Positions 1-6,348 of a DNA stretch of 10,819 nt are shown here, in pieces. Within the stretch, counting starts at the first letter, position 1, and each line of letters begins with the position of its first letter. The notes beneath the pieces were generated by a model. That model searched no databases, was not told the origin of the DNA, and saw nothing but the letters and a program-made list of their open reading frames with translations. A program made the position numbers and the translations under genes. Source of the stretch: Bog-756 sp036511155 (GTDB taxonomy: Bacteria; Actinomycetota; Acidimicrobiia; Acidimicrobiales; RAAP-2); the NCBI GenBank assembly GCA_036511155.1, contig DATCCR010000054.1, positions 1-10,819 on the forward strand. Direction: 5' to 3'.

Positions 1-847
1 CGACCACCGAGATCGCCATGCAGCGTTCCCCGGCCGAGCCGTAACCTGCACCGATGATCGCCTCGGTCGCGAAGTCGAGATCCGCGTCGGGCAGGACCAC
101 GGCGTGGTTCTTGGCGCCGCCGAGGGCCTGCACCCGCTTGCCCGATGCGTGGCCCCGGTCGAAGACGTGCTTGGCGATGGGGGTCGAGCCCACGAAGGAC
201 ACGGCGGCCACCTTGGGGTGGTCGAGAAGTGCGTTGACCGCTTCGGCGTCGCCGTGGACCACGTTGAACACGCCCGCGGGCAGCCCGGCCCCTTGCCACA
301 GTTCGGCGACGAGTTCCGAGGCCGAAGGGTCGCGCTCGGACGGCTTCAGTACGAACGCATTGCCGCAGGCGATGGCCACCGGGTACATCCACATCGGGAC
401 CATGACGGGAAAGTTGAACGGCGTGATGCCGGCGACCACGCCGAGCGGCTGGCGGATGGAGGAGGCGTCGACCCCGGTCGACACGTCCTCGCTGAACTCG
501 CCCTTCAGGAGGTGCGGGATGCCGCAGGCGAACTCGATCACCTCGATACCCCGGGCCACCTCGCCCCGGGCGTCCTCCAGCACCTTGCCGTGCTCGGAGG
601 TGATGAGCCGGGCCAGGTCGTCGCGGTGCCGATCGGCGAGGTCGCGGAAGGCGAAGAGGATCCGGCTGCGGGCGGTCAGCGACGTATCCCGCCACAGTGC
701 AAAGGCGTCGGCGGCGGCCTCGACGACGTGGTCGACGTCCTTGGCGGTGGCGAGGACGACCTCGGCCGTCTGCGCACCGGTGGCCGGGTCGAACACGGGT
801 GCGGTGCGGGCGTTGGCGCCCTCGAGTGATGTTCCGATCTGCTTCAC
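1..847 (-). CDS. mmsA: Methylmalonate/malonate-semialdehyde dehydrogenase (CoA-acylating), N-terminal 282 residues, cut by window edge
   Basis: This is an aldehyde dehydrogenase superfamily enzyme that, by family, oxidises methylmalonate or malonate semialdehyde with NAD+ and CoA to propionyl-CoA or acetyl-CoA plus CO2. The minus-strand frame is open from GTG at 847 to the left edge. It shows PFNFP near residues 143-147, VLKPSERDPSASE near 166-178, FVGSTPIAKHVF near 218-229, and the catalytic Cys276 in GERCMA. The segment ALGGAKNHAVVLPDAD (241-256) stands where ordinary hydrolytic dehydrogenases have the ELGGK motif with the general-base Glu; loss of that Glu is typical of the CoA-acylating MmsA/IolA group. 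A GAGGAG ribosome site (857-862) supports the GTG start. Family members are about 490-500 residues, so roughly 40% lies outside the window. It is divergent from the flavoprotein gene on its right. It may serve valine, inositol or beta-alanine breakdown; the last would fit the amine-catabolic genes nearby. Confidence 0.9.
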   Translation of the reverse strand, partial: MKQIGTSLEGANARTAPVFDPATGAQTAEVVLATAKDVDHVVEAAADAFALWRDTSLTARSRILFAFRDLADRHRDDLARLITSEHGKVLEDARGEVARGIEVIEFACGIPHLLKGEFSEDVSTGVDASSIRQPLGVVAGITPFNFPVMVPMWMYPVAIACGNAFVLKPSERDPSASELVAELWQGAGLPAGVFNVVHGDAEAVNALLDHPKVAAVSFVGSTPIAKHVFDRGHASGKRVQALGGAKNHAVVLPDADLDFATEAIIGAGYGSAGERCMAISVV

Positions 848-862
848 GGGGTGACGCTCCTC

Positions 863-879
863 GGGGAGCGGTGCTCCCC
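863..879. repeat. Short hairpin in the mmsA 5' leader
   Basis: GGGGAGC (863-869) and GCTCCCC (873-879) form a 7-bp perfect inverted repeat around a 3-nt loop. On the minus strand it lies immediately upstream of the GAGGAG ribosome site of mmsA (857-862), so a folded leader could affect ribosome access. No T-run follows on either side, so it does not look like an intrinsic terminator. Any function is a guess. Confidence 0.3.
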
Positions 880-975
880 CTTGTAGTGGTGGGTGCTGCG
901 GGTGGGGCCGTGCCGGTTCGGATCCGGCGGGCGGAGTACGGAGGGCCGTGCGAAGTGGCGTGCAACAATCGTCGC

Positions 976-1692
976 ATGCCTCCCATCGAAGCCGGACGCG
1001 GGACCGACGGCGATCCGGGACCGGGGACCGACCGGGTCCGGCTGCGGCGCCTGGCCGACCAGGGCTCGCACCGACGGGCCGACCTCAAGGCGGTGCTCGA
1101 TGCCGGGTTCATCTGCCACCTCGGCCTGGACGTCGACGGCTGGCCCATGGTGGTCCCGACCACCTATGGGCGCTCCGGCGGCCACCTCTACCTGCACGGG
1201 TCGGTGGCCAGCCGCAGCCTGCGGACGGCCAAGGCTCCGGTCCCGGTGTGCGTGACGGTGACCCTGGTCGACGGCCTGGTGCTGGCCCGGTCGGTCTTCA
1301 ACCACTCGGTCAACTACCGCTGCGCCATGGTCTACGGGCTGCCCCAGCTCCTGGTCGACCCGGACGAGAAGCTGGCCGGTCTCGAAGCCATCAGCGAGCA
1401 CGCCGTTCCCGGCCAATGGGCCTATGCCCGCTCGCCGTCGGCCAAGGAGTTGGCGGCCACCACCGTGCTCCGCATCGCCCTCGATGAGGCGTCGGTCAAG
1501 GTGAGCGAGGGCCCGCCCGACGACGACGAGGCCGATCTGGCGCTCGACGTGTGGGCCGGCGTGTTGCCGCTGCGGACGGTGCGCCTGGAACCGGTGGCCG
1601 CACCGGACCTGGCCGACGGCACCGCACTGCCGGAGCACATCGCCTCCGGCCCCCTGGCCCCGGGTTCGGACGCGCTCCGCGACCTCGGCTGA
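976..1692 (+). CDS. Pyridoxamine 5'-phosphate oxidase family FMN-binding protein (flavin-nucleotide-binding, NimA-like)
   Basis: A 238-residue split-barrel flavoprotein. The pattern RADLKAVLDAGFICHLGL (34-51), WPMVVPTTYGR (56-66), LYLHGSVASRSLRTA (71-85), VCVTVTLVDGLVLARS..NHSVNYRCAMVYG (91-121) and the C-terminal SEGPPDDDEADLALDVWAGVLPL (177-199) match the bacterial PPOX-like 'flavin-nucleotide-binding' proteins (Pfam Pyridox_ox_2 type). These bind FMN; most have no proven substrate and true PNPOx activity is not implied. The start is uncertain. ATG 976 has no clear ribosome site and could be leaderless, whereas in-frame GTG 955 has GGAGGG at 940-945 with 9-nt spacing and would add seven residues. 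It diverges from mmsA and converges on ald. Nothing ties it directly to the catabolic genes. Confidence 0.85.
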   Translation: MPPIEAGRGTDGDPGPGTDRVRLRRLADQGSHRRADLKAVLDAGFICHLGLDVDGWPMVVPTTYGRSGGHLYLHGSVASRSLRTAKAPVPVCVTVTLVDGLVLARSVFNHSVNYRCAMVYGLPQLLVDPDEKLAGLEAISEHAVPGQWAYARSPSAKELAATTVLRIALDEASVKVSEGPPDDDEADLALDVWAGVLPLRTVRLEPVAAPDLADGTALPEHIASGPLAPGSDALRDLG

Positions 1693-1728
1693 CAGGGAGC
1701 ACTCCATGGGATGACGAGGCGGCGAGGG

Positions 1729-1747
1729 CGTGGCCGCTCAGGCCACG
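1729..1747. terminator. Hairpin between convergent genes, overlapping the ald stop codon
   Basis: CGTGGCC (1729-1735) and GGCCACG (1741-1747) are a perfect 7-bp inverted repeat with a 5-nt loop that contains the ald stop codon (complement TCA at 1738-1740). It sits 36 bp after the flavoprotein stop, so it may end transcription from both sides. There is no T-tract, so this would be a non-canonical terminator. Confidence 0.4.
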
Positions 1748-2859
1748 AACTTGGACAGGGGCCGGTAGTCCATGCCGTGGGCCTCGGCCACCGGCTCATA
1801 GACGACCGTGCCGTCGACCACGTTGACACCCTCGGCAAGTGCCGGGTCCTCGGACACGGCGTCCTTCCAGCCGTGGTTGGCGATGTTCAGGACGTAGGGC
1901 AGCGTGGCGTTTACGAGGGCGTGGGTCGACGAGTGGGGCACCGCACCGGGCATGTTGGCTACGCAGTAGAAGATCGACCCGTTCACCTCGAACGTCGGGT
2001 CAGAGTGGGTCGTCGGACGGGTCGACTCGAAGCAGCCACCTTGGTCCACCGAGATGTCGACGAGCACGGAGCCGTCGCGCATCGTGCCCACCAGGTCGTC
2101 GCTGATCAGCTTGGGGGCCTTGGCCCCGACCACCAGCACGGCACCGATGACGATGTCGGCGTCGATGCAGACCTCCTCGATGGCATGGGTGCTGGAGGCC
2201 ACCGTCTCGAGGCCGCCGCGGAAGTGGTGGTCGACCTGGCGCAGCCGCTCGAGGTTGCGGTCGAGGATGTAGACCTCGGCGTGCATGCCGACGGCCAGCG
2301 TGGCCGCCGCCATCCCGGCCACGCCGGCGCCGAGGATCACGATCTTGGCGCAACGTACGCCGGGCACGCCGCACACCAGGGTGCCGCGCCCGCCGCCCGG
2401 CCGCATGAGGTGGTGGGCGCCCATGAGCGGGGCCATCCGACCTGCCACCTCGCTCATCGGGGTGAGGAGCGGGAGCGAATTGTCGGCCAGGCGCACCGTC
2501 TCGTAGGCGATGGCGGTGTTGCCCCCGGCGATCAACGCCTCGGTGCACGGGCGTGAGGCGGCGAGGTGCAGGTAGGTGAAGAGCACCTGGTCCTTGCGGG
2601 CCCCGAGCCGCGGGTACTCGACGTCAATGGGCTCCTTCACGCCCAGCACCAGGTCGGCAGCGGACCAGATGTCGTCCGGGTCGTCGAGGATCTGCGCCCC
2701 GGTGGCCACGAAGTCCTCGTCCGGGATGGACGAGCCGATACCGGCCCCCTTCTCGACGTACACGGTGTGGCCCGAGGCGGTCAGCTCGCGCACACCCGCC
2801 GGGGTGATGGCCACCCGGTACTCGTCTGCCTTCACTTCTTTGGGGACGCCGACGATCAC
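1738..2859 (-). CDS. ald: Alanine dehydrogenase (NAD+)
   Basis: It interconverts L-alanine and pyruvate plus ammonium with NAD(H), in the cytosol. The 373-residue length is normal. It begins IVGVPKEVKADEYRVAITPAGV, holding the substrate Arg15, then VLGVKEP with Lys75 and LHLAAS with His98. The Rossmann motif GAGVAG spans 177-182 with the ribose-binding Asp200, and VDISVDQGGCFE carries Asp272. These line up with the Lys/His/Asp active-site set known from Mycobacterium tuberculosis Ald. The start is GTG 2859 with GAGGT seven bases upstream (2867-2871). It is the last gene of a minus-strand series after an aldehyde dehydrogenase and a permease. In that setting its likely job is to recycle alanine made by a pyruvate-dependent aminotransferase, releasing ammonium; that role is inference. 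Simple alanine catabolism is the alternative. Confidence 0.95.
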   Translation of the reverse strand: MIVGVPKEVKADEYRVAITPAGVRELTASGHTVYVEKGAGIGSSIPDEDFVATGAQILDDPDDIWSAADLVLGVKEPIDVEYPRLGARKDQVLFTYLHLAASRPCTEALIAGGNTAIAYETVRLADNSLPLLTPMSEVAGRMAPLMGAHHLMRPGGGRGTLVCGVPGVRCAKIVILGAGVAGMAAATLAVGMHAEVYILDRNLERLRQVDHHFRGGLETVASSTHAIEEVCIDADIVIGAVLVVGAKAPKLISDDLVGTMRDGSVLVDISVDQGGCFESTRPTTHSDPTFEVNGSIFYCVANMPGAVPHSSTHALVNATLPYVLNIANHGWKDAVSEDPALAEGVNVVDGTVVYEPVAEAHGMDYRPLSKFVA

Positions 2860-2908
2860 TTGTTGGACCTCACTGCTCGGATCTACTGGTTGATGGCTGG
2901 TGCTGGCC

Positions 2909-2938
2909 TGGCGCGTGGAACTCGGACGGGGCGCGCCA
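2909..2938. repeat. Inverted repeat between permease and ald
   Basis: TGGCGCG (2909-2915) and CGCGCCA (2932-2938) are a perfect 7-bp inverted repeat with a 16-nt loop. They sit in the 102-bp gap between the permease stop and the ald start, which also holds a 10-bp palindrome CGGTCGACCG (2946-2955). They could be a transcript-stabilising or attenuating stem, or an operator. There is no T-run, so a strong terminator is unlikely and read-through into ald remains plausible. Confidence 0.3.
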
Positions 2939-2961
2939 CCGACCCCGGTCGACCGACGTGG

Positions 2962-4485
2962 CTAGTCGCCGATGTCGGTGTACGCGATCGGCTTGATGTT
3001 GAAGAACGGGCCCTTCGACCGCACCTTGGCGATGATCACCAGCGGGATTCCGAGGCCGATGACCACGATCGCCGGGGCCATGTGCGAGGACCAGTTCTGC
3101 TTGATCACCTCGAATCCGACCCAGAACATGAACAGCCCGGCCAGCGCAGGAAACAGGATGCCGGTGAAGAAGAAGGACGTCTTCTGGAAGGCGACCTTGC
3201 GGAACGCCCACGCGCACGCCAGTCCGGTGGCTCCGTAGTAGAGGGCCACCAGGACGCCCAGGTCGGTGATGAGGTAACCCAGGATGTTGGAGACGTTCGT
3301 GGCACTGTCGAAGGTGACGATGCCGTACATGCCGATCAGGGCGATGAAGGCGAGCACCAGGGTACCGGTGGCCGGCGTCTTGAACTTCGGGTGGATGGTG
3401 CCGAACAGCTTCGGGAAGACGCCGTCCCGGGACATGGCGAAGCTGATCCGGGCGGCCGGCAGCAGCGTGGTCTGCGTGGTGGCGATCGTCGACGAAATGA
3501 CGGCGAAGATCATCACGTACTTGGCCCAGCTGCCGGCGAACTGCTCGGCGAAGTAGAAGAGCACGTTCGAGCCCTGGTTGTTGATCTGATCGGCAGGCAC
3601 CAGCATCTCGACCGCCACGAAGTTCAAGATGAACACGAAGAGCAGCAGGAACATCGAGATGATGGCCGCCTGTCCGGGGATCTTGTTGGACGACTTCGAC
3701 TCCTCGCTGAGGTTCACGGTCGTGTCCCAGCCCCAGAAGAAGAACACCGCCAGGGCGGCACCACCCGCCAGCGCCGCGTAGCCGTGGATGTTGCCCGGCC
3801 AGAACCATCCGGCGTTGAAGTGAGTCGACCCGTGCGGGTGGGAGGTCGCCACCTTGATGATGCCGCCGATGGAGAAGACCAGCACGGCGATGTACTCGAT
3901 CATCACCAGGACCCACTGCAGGTTCGTCGTCCACCGGATGCCGTAGACGCAGATGAAGGTAACCACTGCCAGGAACAGCGACGCGGTGAACGTCGTGTAC
4001 CAGACGTCATTGGCCGCCGCGTCCGAGATCCACCCCAGCGAGTTGAACAACTGCAGGGTGTACTGCCCGGCCAGGAACGGGGCGGCCACGCAGAAGATGA
4101 CCGACGTGGCCACCTGGATCCAGCCGTTGTACCACCCGGCCGTGGGATGGACGATCTTGGCCAACCAGGCATAGGAGGCACCCGCGTGCGGGTGCTTCCG
4201 GTTCAGGTAGAAGTAGGCGACGGCGATGAACAGCACCGGCACGAACGAGACGATCAGCACCGCCGGACCGGCATAGGCCACCCCGGCGATGGCGAAGACG
4301 AATGCCAAGGTCGAGGCCAGCGAGTACGCCGGAGCCACCGACGACACGGCGACCGCCGTCGAGTCGAAGAGGTTCAACGTGTCGGCCCGAAGGGTCGTAC
4401 CCTCTTCGGTTTCGGGTACCGGGGCCCCGAAGGGTCCCGGGATCTCGGTTTGTTGGCCTGCGCCGTCCTCGATGTCCATGGTCAT
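2962..4485 (-). CDS. APC-superfamily amino acid/polyamine permease
   Basis: A 507-residue inner-membrane transporter with about twelve hydrophobic helices (roughly 41-68, 72-94, 122-145, 163-182, 188-212, 236-254, 273-295, 322-345, 373-392, 400-428, 436-458, 469-487). The first helix carries the unwound SSVAPAYSLASTLAF motif typical of the amino acid-polyamine-organocation family, and a conserved FFFWGWDTTVNLSEESK segment (248-264) is the usual helix 6/7 signature. It starts at ATG 4485 with AGGGGAG at 4493-4499, seven bases upstream. It lies between a PatD-like aldehyde dehydrogenase and alanine dehydrogenase, so the substrate is probably the amine degraded by this cluster (putrescine or a related diamine), or alanine. 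The sequence alone does not fix specificity. The hydrophilic first 35 residues are acidic and cytoplasmic. Confidence 0.9.
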   Translation of the reverse strand: MTMDIEDGAGQQTEIPGPFGAPVPETEEGTTLRADTLNLFDSTAVAVSSVAPAYSLASTLAFVFAIAGVAYAGPAVLIVSFVPVLFIAVAYFYLNRKHPHAGASYAWLAKIVHPTAGWYNGWIQVATSVIFCVAAPFLAGQYTLQLFNSLGWISDAAANDVWYTTFTASLFLAVVTFICVYGIRWTTNLQWVLVMIEYIAVLVFSIGGIIKVATSHPHGSTHFNAGWFWPGNIHGYAALAGGAALAVFFFWGWDTTVNLSEESKSSNKIPGQAAIISMFLLLFVFILNFVAVEMLVPADQINNQGSNVLFYFAEQFAGSWAKYVMIFAVISSTIATTQTTLLPAARISFAMSRDGVFPKLFGTIHPKFKTPATGTLVLAFIALIGMYGIVTFDSATNVSNILGYLITDLGVLVALYYGATGLACAWAFRKVAFQKTSFFFTGILFPALAGLFMFWVGFEVIKQNWSSHMAPAIVVIGLGIPLVIIAKVRSKGPFFNIKPIAYTDIGD

Positions 4486-4589
4486 GTGGTCTCTCCCCTT
4501 TGCTGTCCGTCCTGGCTGGCTGTCTGAATCCCCTACCGGGTCCTGCCCACCAGTCCCCCCGGTGGTCCTGCACCTGCACTTGCACTGCG

Positions 4590-4617
4590 CCGACCGCCGG
4601 GTGTCCCCGGAGGTCGG
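4590..4617 (-). terminator. Stem-loop downstream of the aldehyde dehydrogenase
   Basis: CCGACC (4590-4595) pairs with GGTCGG (4612-4617), and inside it CCGGG (4597-4601) pairs with CCCGG (4606-4610) around a 4-nt loop, with one G/A mismatch between the two blocks. This 11-pair stem begins 12 nt past the dehydrogenase stop codon in its direction of transcription. No T-run follows, so it may be a partial terminator or a 3'-end-protecting stem in the 144-bp gap before the permease. A second smaller repeat, CCACC/GGTGG (4547-4551/4561-4565), lies in the same gap. Confidence 0.45.
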
Positions 4618-4629
4618 TACTGGAACAAT

Positions 4630-6063
4630 TCAGCTCCCGATGAAGCTCATGACGTGCTTGATCCGGGTGTAGTCCTCGAAACCGTACGAGGACAGGTCCT
4701 TGCCGTAGCCCGACTGCTTGAACCCGCCGTGAGGCATCTCGGCGACGATCGGGATGTGGGTGTTGATCCACACGCAGCCGAAGTCGAGAGCCTTGGCCAT
4801 GCGCATGGCCCGGCCGTGGTTCTGGGTCCACACGCTCGAGGCCAGGCCGTAGCGGACGCCGTTGGCCCAGGCGACGGCCTCGTCCTCGTCGCTGAACCGC
4901 TGGACCGTGATGGCCGGCCCGAACAGCTCCTCCTGGATGACCTCGTCGTCCTGGTGGAGGCCGGCGATGACCGAGGGGGCGAAACAGAAACCGCGGTCAC
5001 CGACCGGCGCCCCGCCGGTCACCACCTCGGCGTGGCTGGGCAGGCGCTCGAAGAACCCGCCGAGGCGCTCGAGCTGGGCGGCGCTGTTGAGCGGGCCGAA
5101 GTCGGCGTCGGCCACGTCGGTCCCGCCGACGGTCTGGGCCCTGGCCTGCTCGGCCAGGGCGGCCACGAAGTCGTCGTAGATGCCCGGCGCGGCCAGCACC
5201 CGGGTCGCCGCCGTGCAGTCCTGGCCGGCGTTGAAGTACCCGGCGATGGCGATCCCCTCGGCCGCGGCCTCGAGGTCGGCGTCGTCGAACACCACGACCG
5301 GGGCCTTGCCCCCCAGTTCGAGGTGGACCCGCTTCACGTCATGGGATGCCGCCTCGGCGACCTGCATGCCGGCCCGGACGCTCCCGGTGATCGACACCAT
5401 GGCCGGCGTCGGATGCTCGACCAGCATGCGACCAGTGTCGCGGTCGCCGCAGACCACGTTGAATACGCCGTCGGGCAGGAACTCGGACATGATCTCGGCC
5501 ATCAGCAGGGTGGAGGCCGGGGTGGTGTCGGACGGCTTGAGCACCATGGCGTTGCCGGCGGCGATGGCCGGCGCCCACTTCCACACGGCCATCATCGCCG
5601 GGTAGTTCCACGGGGTGACGGCTGCGCAGACGCCGATCGGCTCACGGCGGATCATCGAGGTGTGGTCGGCCATGTACTCAGCCGCGGACTTGCCCTCGAG
5701 GTGGCGGGCGGCACCGGCGAAGAACCGGATCTGGTCGACCATCGGGGGGATCTCCTCCGCCATCGTGACGGCCAGGGGCTTGCCGGTGTTGGCGCTCTCC
5801 ACGGCGACGAGGTCCTCCGCCCGGGCCTCGATGGCATCGGCGATGCGGAACAGGGCCAGGCTGCGCTCCGAGGGGGTGGCGTCACGCCAGCCCGGGAAGG
5901 CGGCGGCGGCGGCGGCCACGGCGGCGTCGACGTCTTCGGCGCCCGACACCGGGGCCTCGAGGTTCACCTCGCCCGTGCTCGGGTCCACCAACGATGCCGA
6001 CGCGCCGGACTTGGCGGCGACATGGGAGCCACCGATGAAGTTCGACAGGCTCGTGATGGTCAA
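4630..6063 (-). CDS. patD: Gamma-aminobutyraldehyde dehydrogenase (PatD-like NAD+ aldehyde dehydrogenase)
   Basis: By similarity it oxidises 4-aminobutanal/1-pyrroline to 4-aminobutyrate (GABA) with NAD+, the second step of putrescine breakdown. The 477-residue protein has PWNYP with Asn153, Lys176 in VLKPSDTTP, ELGGKAPVVVFDDAD with the general base Glu249, GYFNAGQDCTAA with the nucleophile Cys283, and EELFGP with Glu379. The segments EYMADHTSMIRREPIGV, YFNAGQDCTAATR, INTHIPIVAEMPHGG and SGYGKDLSSYGFEDYT closely match Escherichia coli PatD as I recall it, more than betaine-aldehyde dehydrogenases. The start is a TTG at 6063 with GGGGAGG four bases upstream (6068-6074). No other in-frame start gives a complete N-terminus, and the first in-frame ATG is codon 101, so TTG is well supported. 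It is the first gene of the minus-strand series and diverges from the Lrp-type regulator. A related omega-amino-aldehyde substrate remains possible. Confidence 0.88.
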   Translation of the reverse strand: MTITSLSNFIGGSHVAAKSGASASLVDPSTGEVNLEAPVSGAEDVDAAVAAAAAAFPGWRDATPSERSLALFRIADAIEARAEDLVAVESANTGKPLAVTMAEEIPPMVDQIRFFAGAARHLEGKSAAEYMADHTSMIRREPIGVCAAVTPWNYPAMMAVWKWAPAIAAGNAMVLKPSDTTPASTLLMAEIMSEFLPDGVFNVVCGDRDTGRMLVEHPTPAMVSITGSVRAGMQVAEAASHDVKRVHLELGGKAPVVVFDDADLEAAAEGIAIAGYFNAGQDCTAATRVLAAPGIYDDFVAALAEQARAQTVGGTDVADADFGPLNSAAQLERLGGFFERLPSHAEVVTGGAPVGDRGFCFAPSVIAGLHQDDEVIQEELFGPAITVQRFSDEDEAVAWANGVRYGLASSVWTQNHGRAMRMAKALDFGCVWINTHIPIVAEMPHGGFKQSGYGKDLSSYGFEDYTRIKHVMSFIGS

Positions 6064-6091
6064 CGTTCCTCCCCAGGATCTCGTCTGGTCG

Positions 6092-6110
6092 TCGACGGGC
6101 CACCCGTCGA
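6092..6110 (-). promoter_or_regulatory. Hairpin in presumed patD leader (gene-proximal)
   Basis: TCGACGGG (6092-6099) and CCCGTCGA (6103-6110) form a perfect 8-bp inverted repeat with a 3-nt loop. On the minus strand it lies 17 nt upstream of the GGGGAGG ribosome site of the dehydrogenase. With the next hairpin it forms a tandem pair in the leader. No matching known riboswitch was recognised. Confidence 0.4.
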
Positions 6111-6118
6111 GCGTGCGC

Positions 6119-6135
6119 GGCAGGTCGGGCCTGCC
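6119..6135 (-). promoter_or_regulatory. Hairpin in presumed patD leader (promoter-proximal)
   Basis: GGCAGG (6119-6124) and CCTGCC (6130-6135) form a perfect 6-bp inverted repeat with a 5-nt loop. It lies eight bases from the neighbouring 8-bp hairpin and would be at the very 5' end of a transcript started near 6140. Confidence 0.35.
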
Positions 6136-6192
6136 AAGTGGATGTCATCGTGGCCCAAGTTGCCGGATCTGACAAGTGATTTCTGAAAACTC

Positions 6193-6206
6193 TGCGTTAA
6201 CTGCTA
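6193..6206. repeat. Direct repeat copy 1, TGCGTTAACTGCTA (probable operator)
   Basis: This exact 14-bp sequence recurs at 6247-6260 (start-to-start distance 54 bp). It contains the palindromic core GTTAAC (6196-6201). It sits about 18 bp upstream of the candidate -35 of the dehydrogenase promoter. The adjacent Lrp/AsnC-type gene makes it a likely binding site for that regulator, although the motif was not matched to a published operator. Confidence 0.55.
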
Positions 6207-6236
6207 CGGAAATCGCTTGTTTTTCCCGATGAATCC

Positions 6237-6260
6237 ACGTTAACTGTGCGTTAACTGCTA
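6237..6260. repeat. GTTAAC box pair: half-copy plus direct repeat copy 2 (probable operator)
   Basis: ACGTTAACTG (6237-6246) is followed by the exact repeat TGCGTTAACTGCTA (6247-6260), so two GTTAAC cores (6239-6244 and 6250-6255) lie 11 bp apart, about one helical turn. The distance back to the core at 6196 is 43 bp, close to four turns. The second box overlaps the candidate extended -10 for the regulator operon, as expected for autoregulation. Confidence 0.55.
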
Positions 6261-6273
6261 GAACTGATCGGGT

Positions 6274-6348
6274 ATGAGAATGCACAACGACCACCACGCA
6301 GCGGCATTGCCCACCCCGTCTTCCACGACGCCGGGGGGCCGGCGGTGA
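6274..6348 (+). CDS. Possible 24-codon leader ORF overlapping the lrp-like start
   Basis: ATG at 6274 opens a frame encoding MRMHNDHH, then an Ala/Pro/Ser/Thr-rich stretch ending PGGRR. Its TGA stop (6346-6348) overlaps the GTG start of the regulator in a GTGA junction. It lies ten bases after a TAGAAC -10-like element, so it could be translated from a leaderless transcript; a second ATG at 6280 is in frame. Termination-reinitiation coupling to the regulator is the attractive reading. It has no recognised homologue and no clear ribosome site, and a frame of this length can arise by chance. Confidence 0.25.
   Translation: MRMHNDHHAAALPTPSSTTPGGRR

Larger units (their letters stand above)
6064..6344. 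promoter_or_regulatory. Divergent control region between patD-like gene and lrp-like regulator
   Basis: These 281 bp separate two divergent transcription units. The half near the dehydrogenase (6064-6135) is GC-rich and holds two hairpins. The middle (about 6165-6282) is markedly AT-richer than the rest of the window and holds three GTTAAC boxes. A candidate minus-strand promoter is TTGTCA (6170-6175) and, after a 17-bp spacer, CACGAT (6147-6152). It would start transcription near 6140 and place both hairpins inside a leader of about 77 nt. On the plus strand TGCTAGAAC (6256-6264) resembles an extended -10 just before an ATG at 6274. Both promoter calls are weak matches and are inferred. Confidence 0.6.

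Noticed and set aside
54..854. Plus-strand frames opposite mmsA
   Set aside because: The minus-strand frame is open from GTG 847 to the edge and carries the catalytic GERCMA and PFNFP motifs; the plus frames are shadows.
2566..4527. 653-residue open frame on the plus strand
   Set aside because: It lies wholly antisense to the permease and the start of ald. Its product is extremely rich in Arg, Gly, Asp, Glu and His with no motif, as expected of a mirror frame in GC-rich coding DNA, while the minus frame encodes clear transmembrane helices.
6092..6135. Guanidine-II (mini-ykkC) riboswitch
   Set aside because: Two tandem hairpins are present but the loops on the transcript strand are TGG and CCCGA, not the ACGR loops that define this riboswitch.
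4654..6186. 510-residue open frame on the plus strand opposite the PatD-like gene
   Set aside because: Low-complexity, Gly/Arg/Asp/His-rich product with no recognisable domain; the minus strand has every aldehyde dehydrogenase catalytic motif.
6165..6282. Replication origin or phage attachment site in the AT-rich stretch
   Set aside because: There are no DnaA-box series, no integrase or replication gene and no tRNA. Promoter and operator use between divergent genes explains the composition better.
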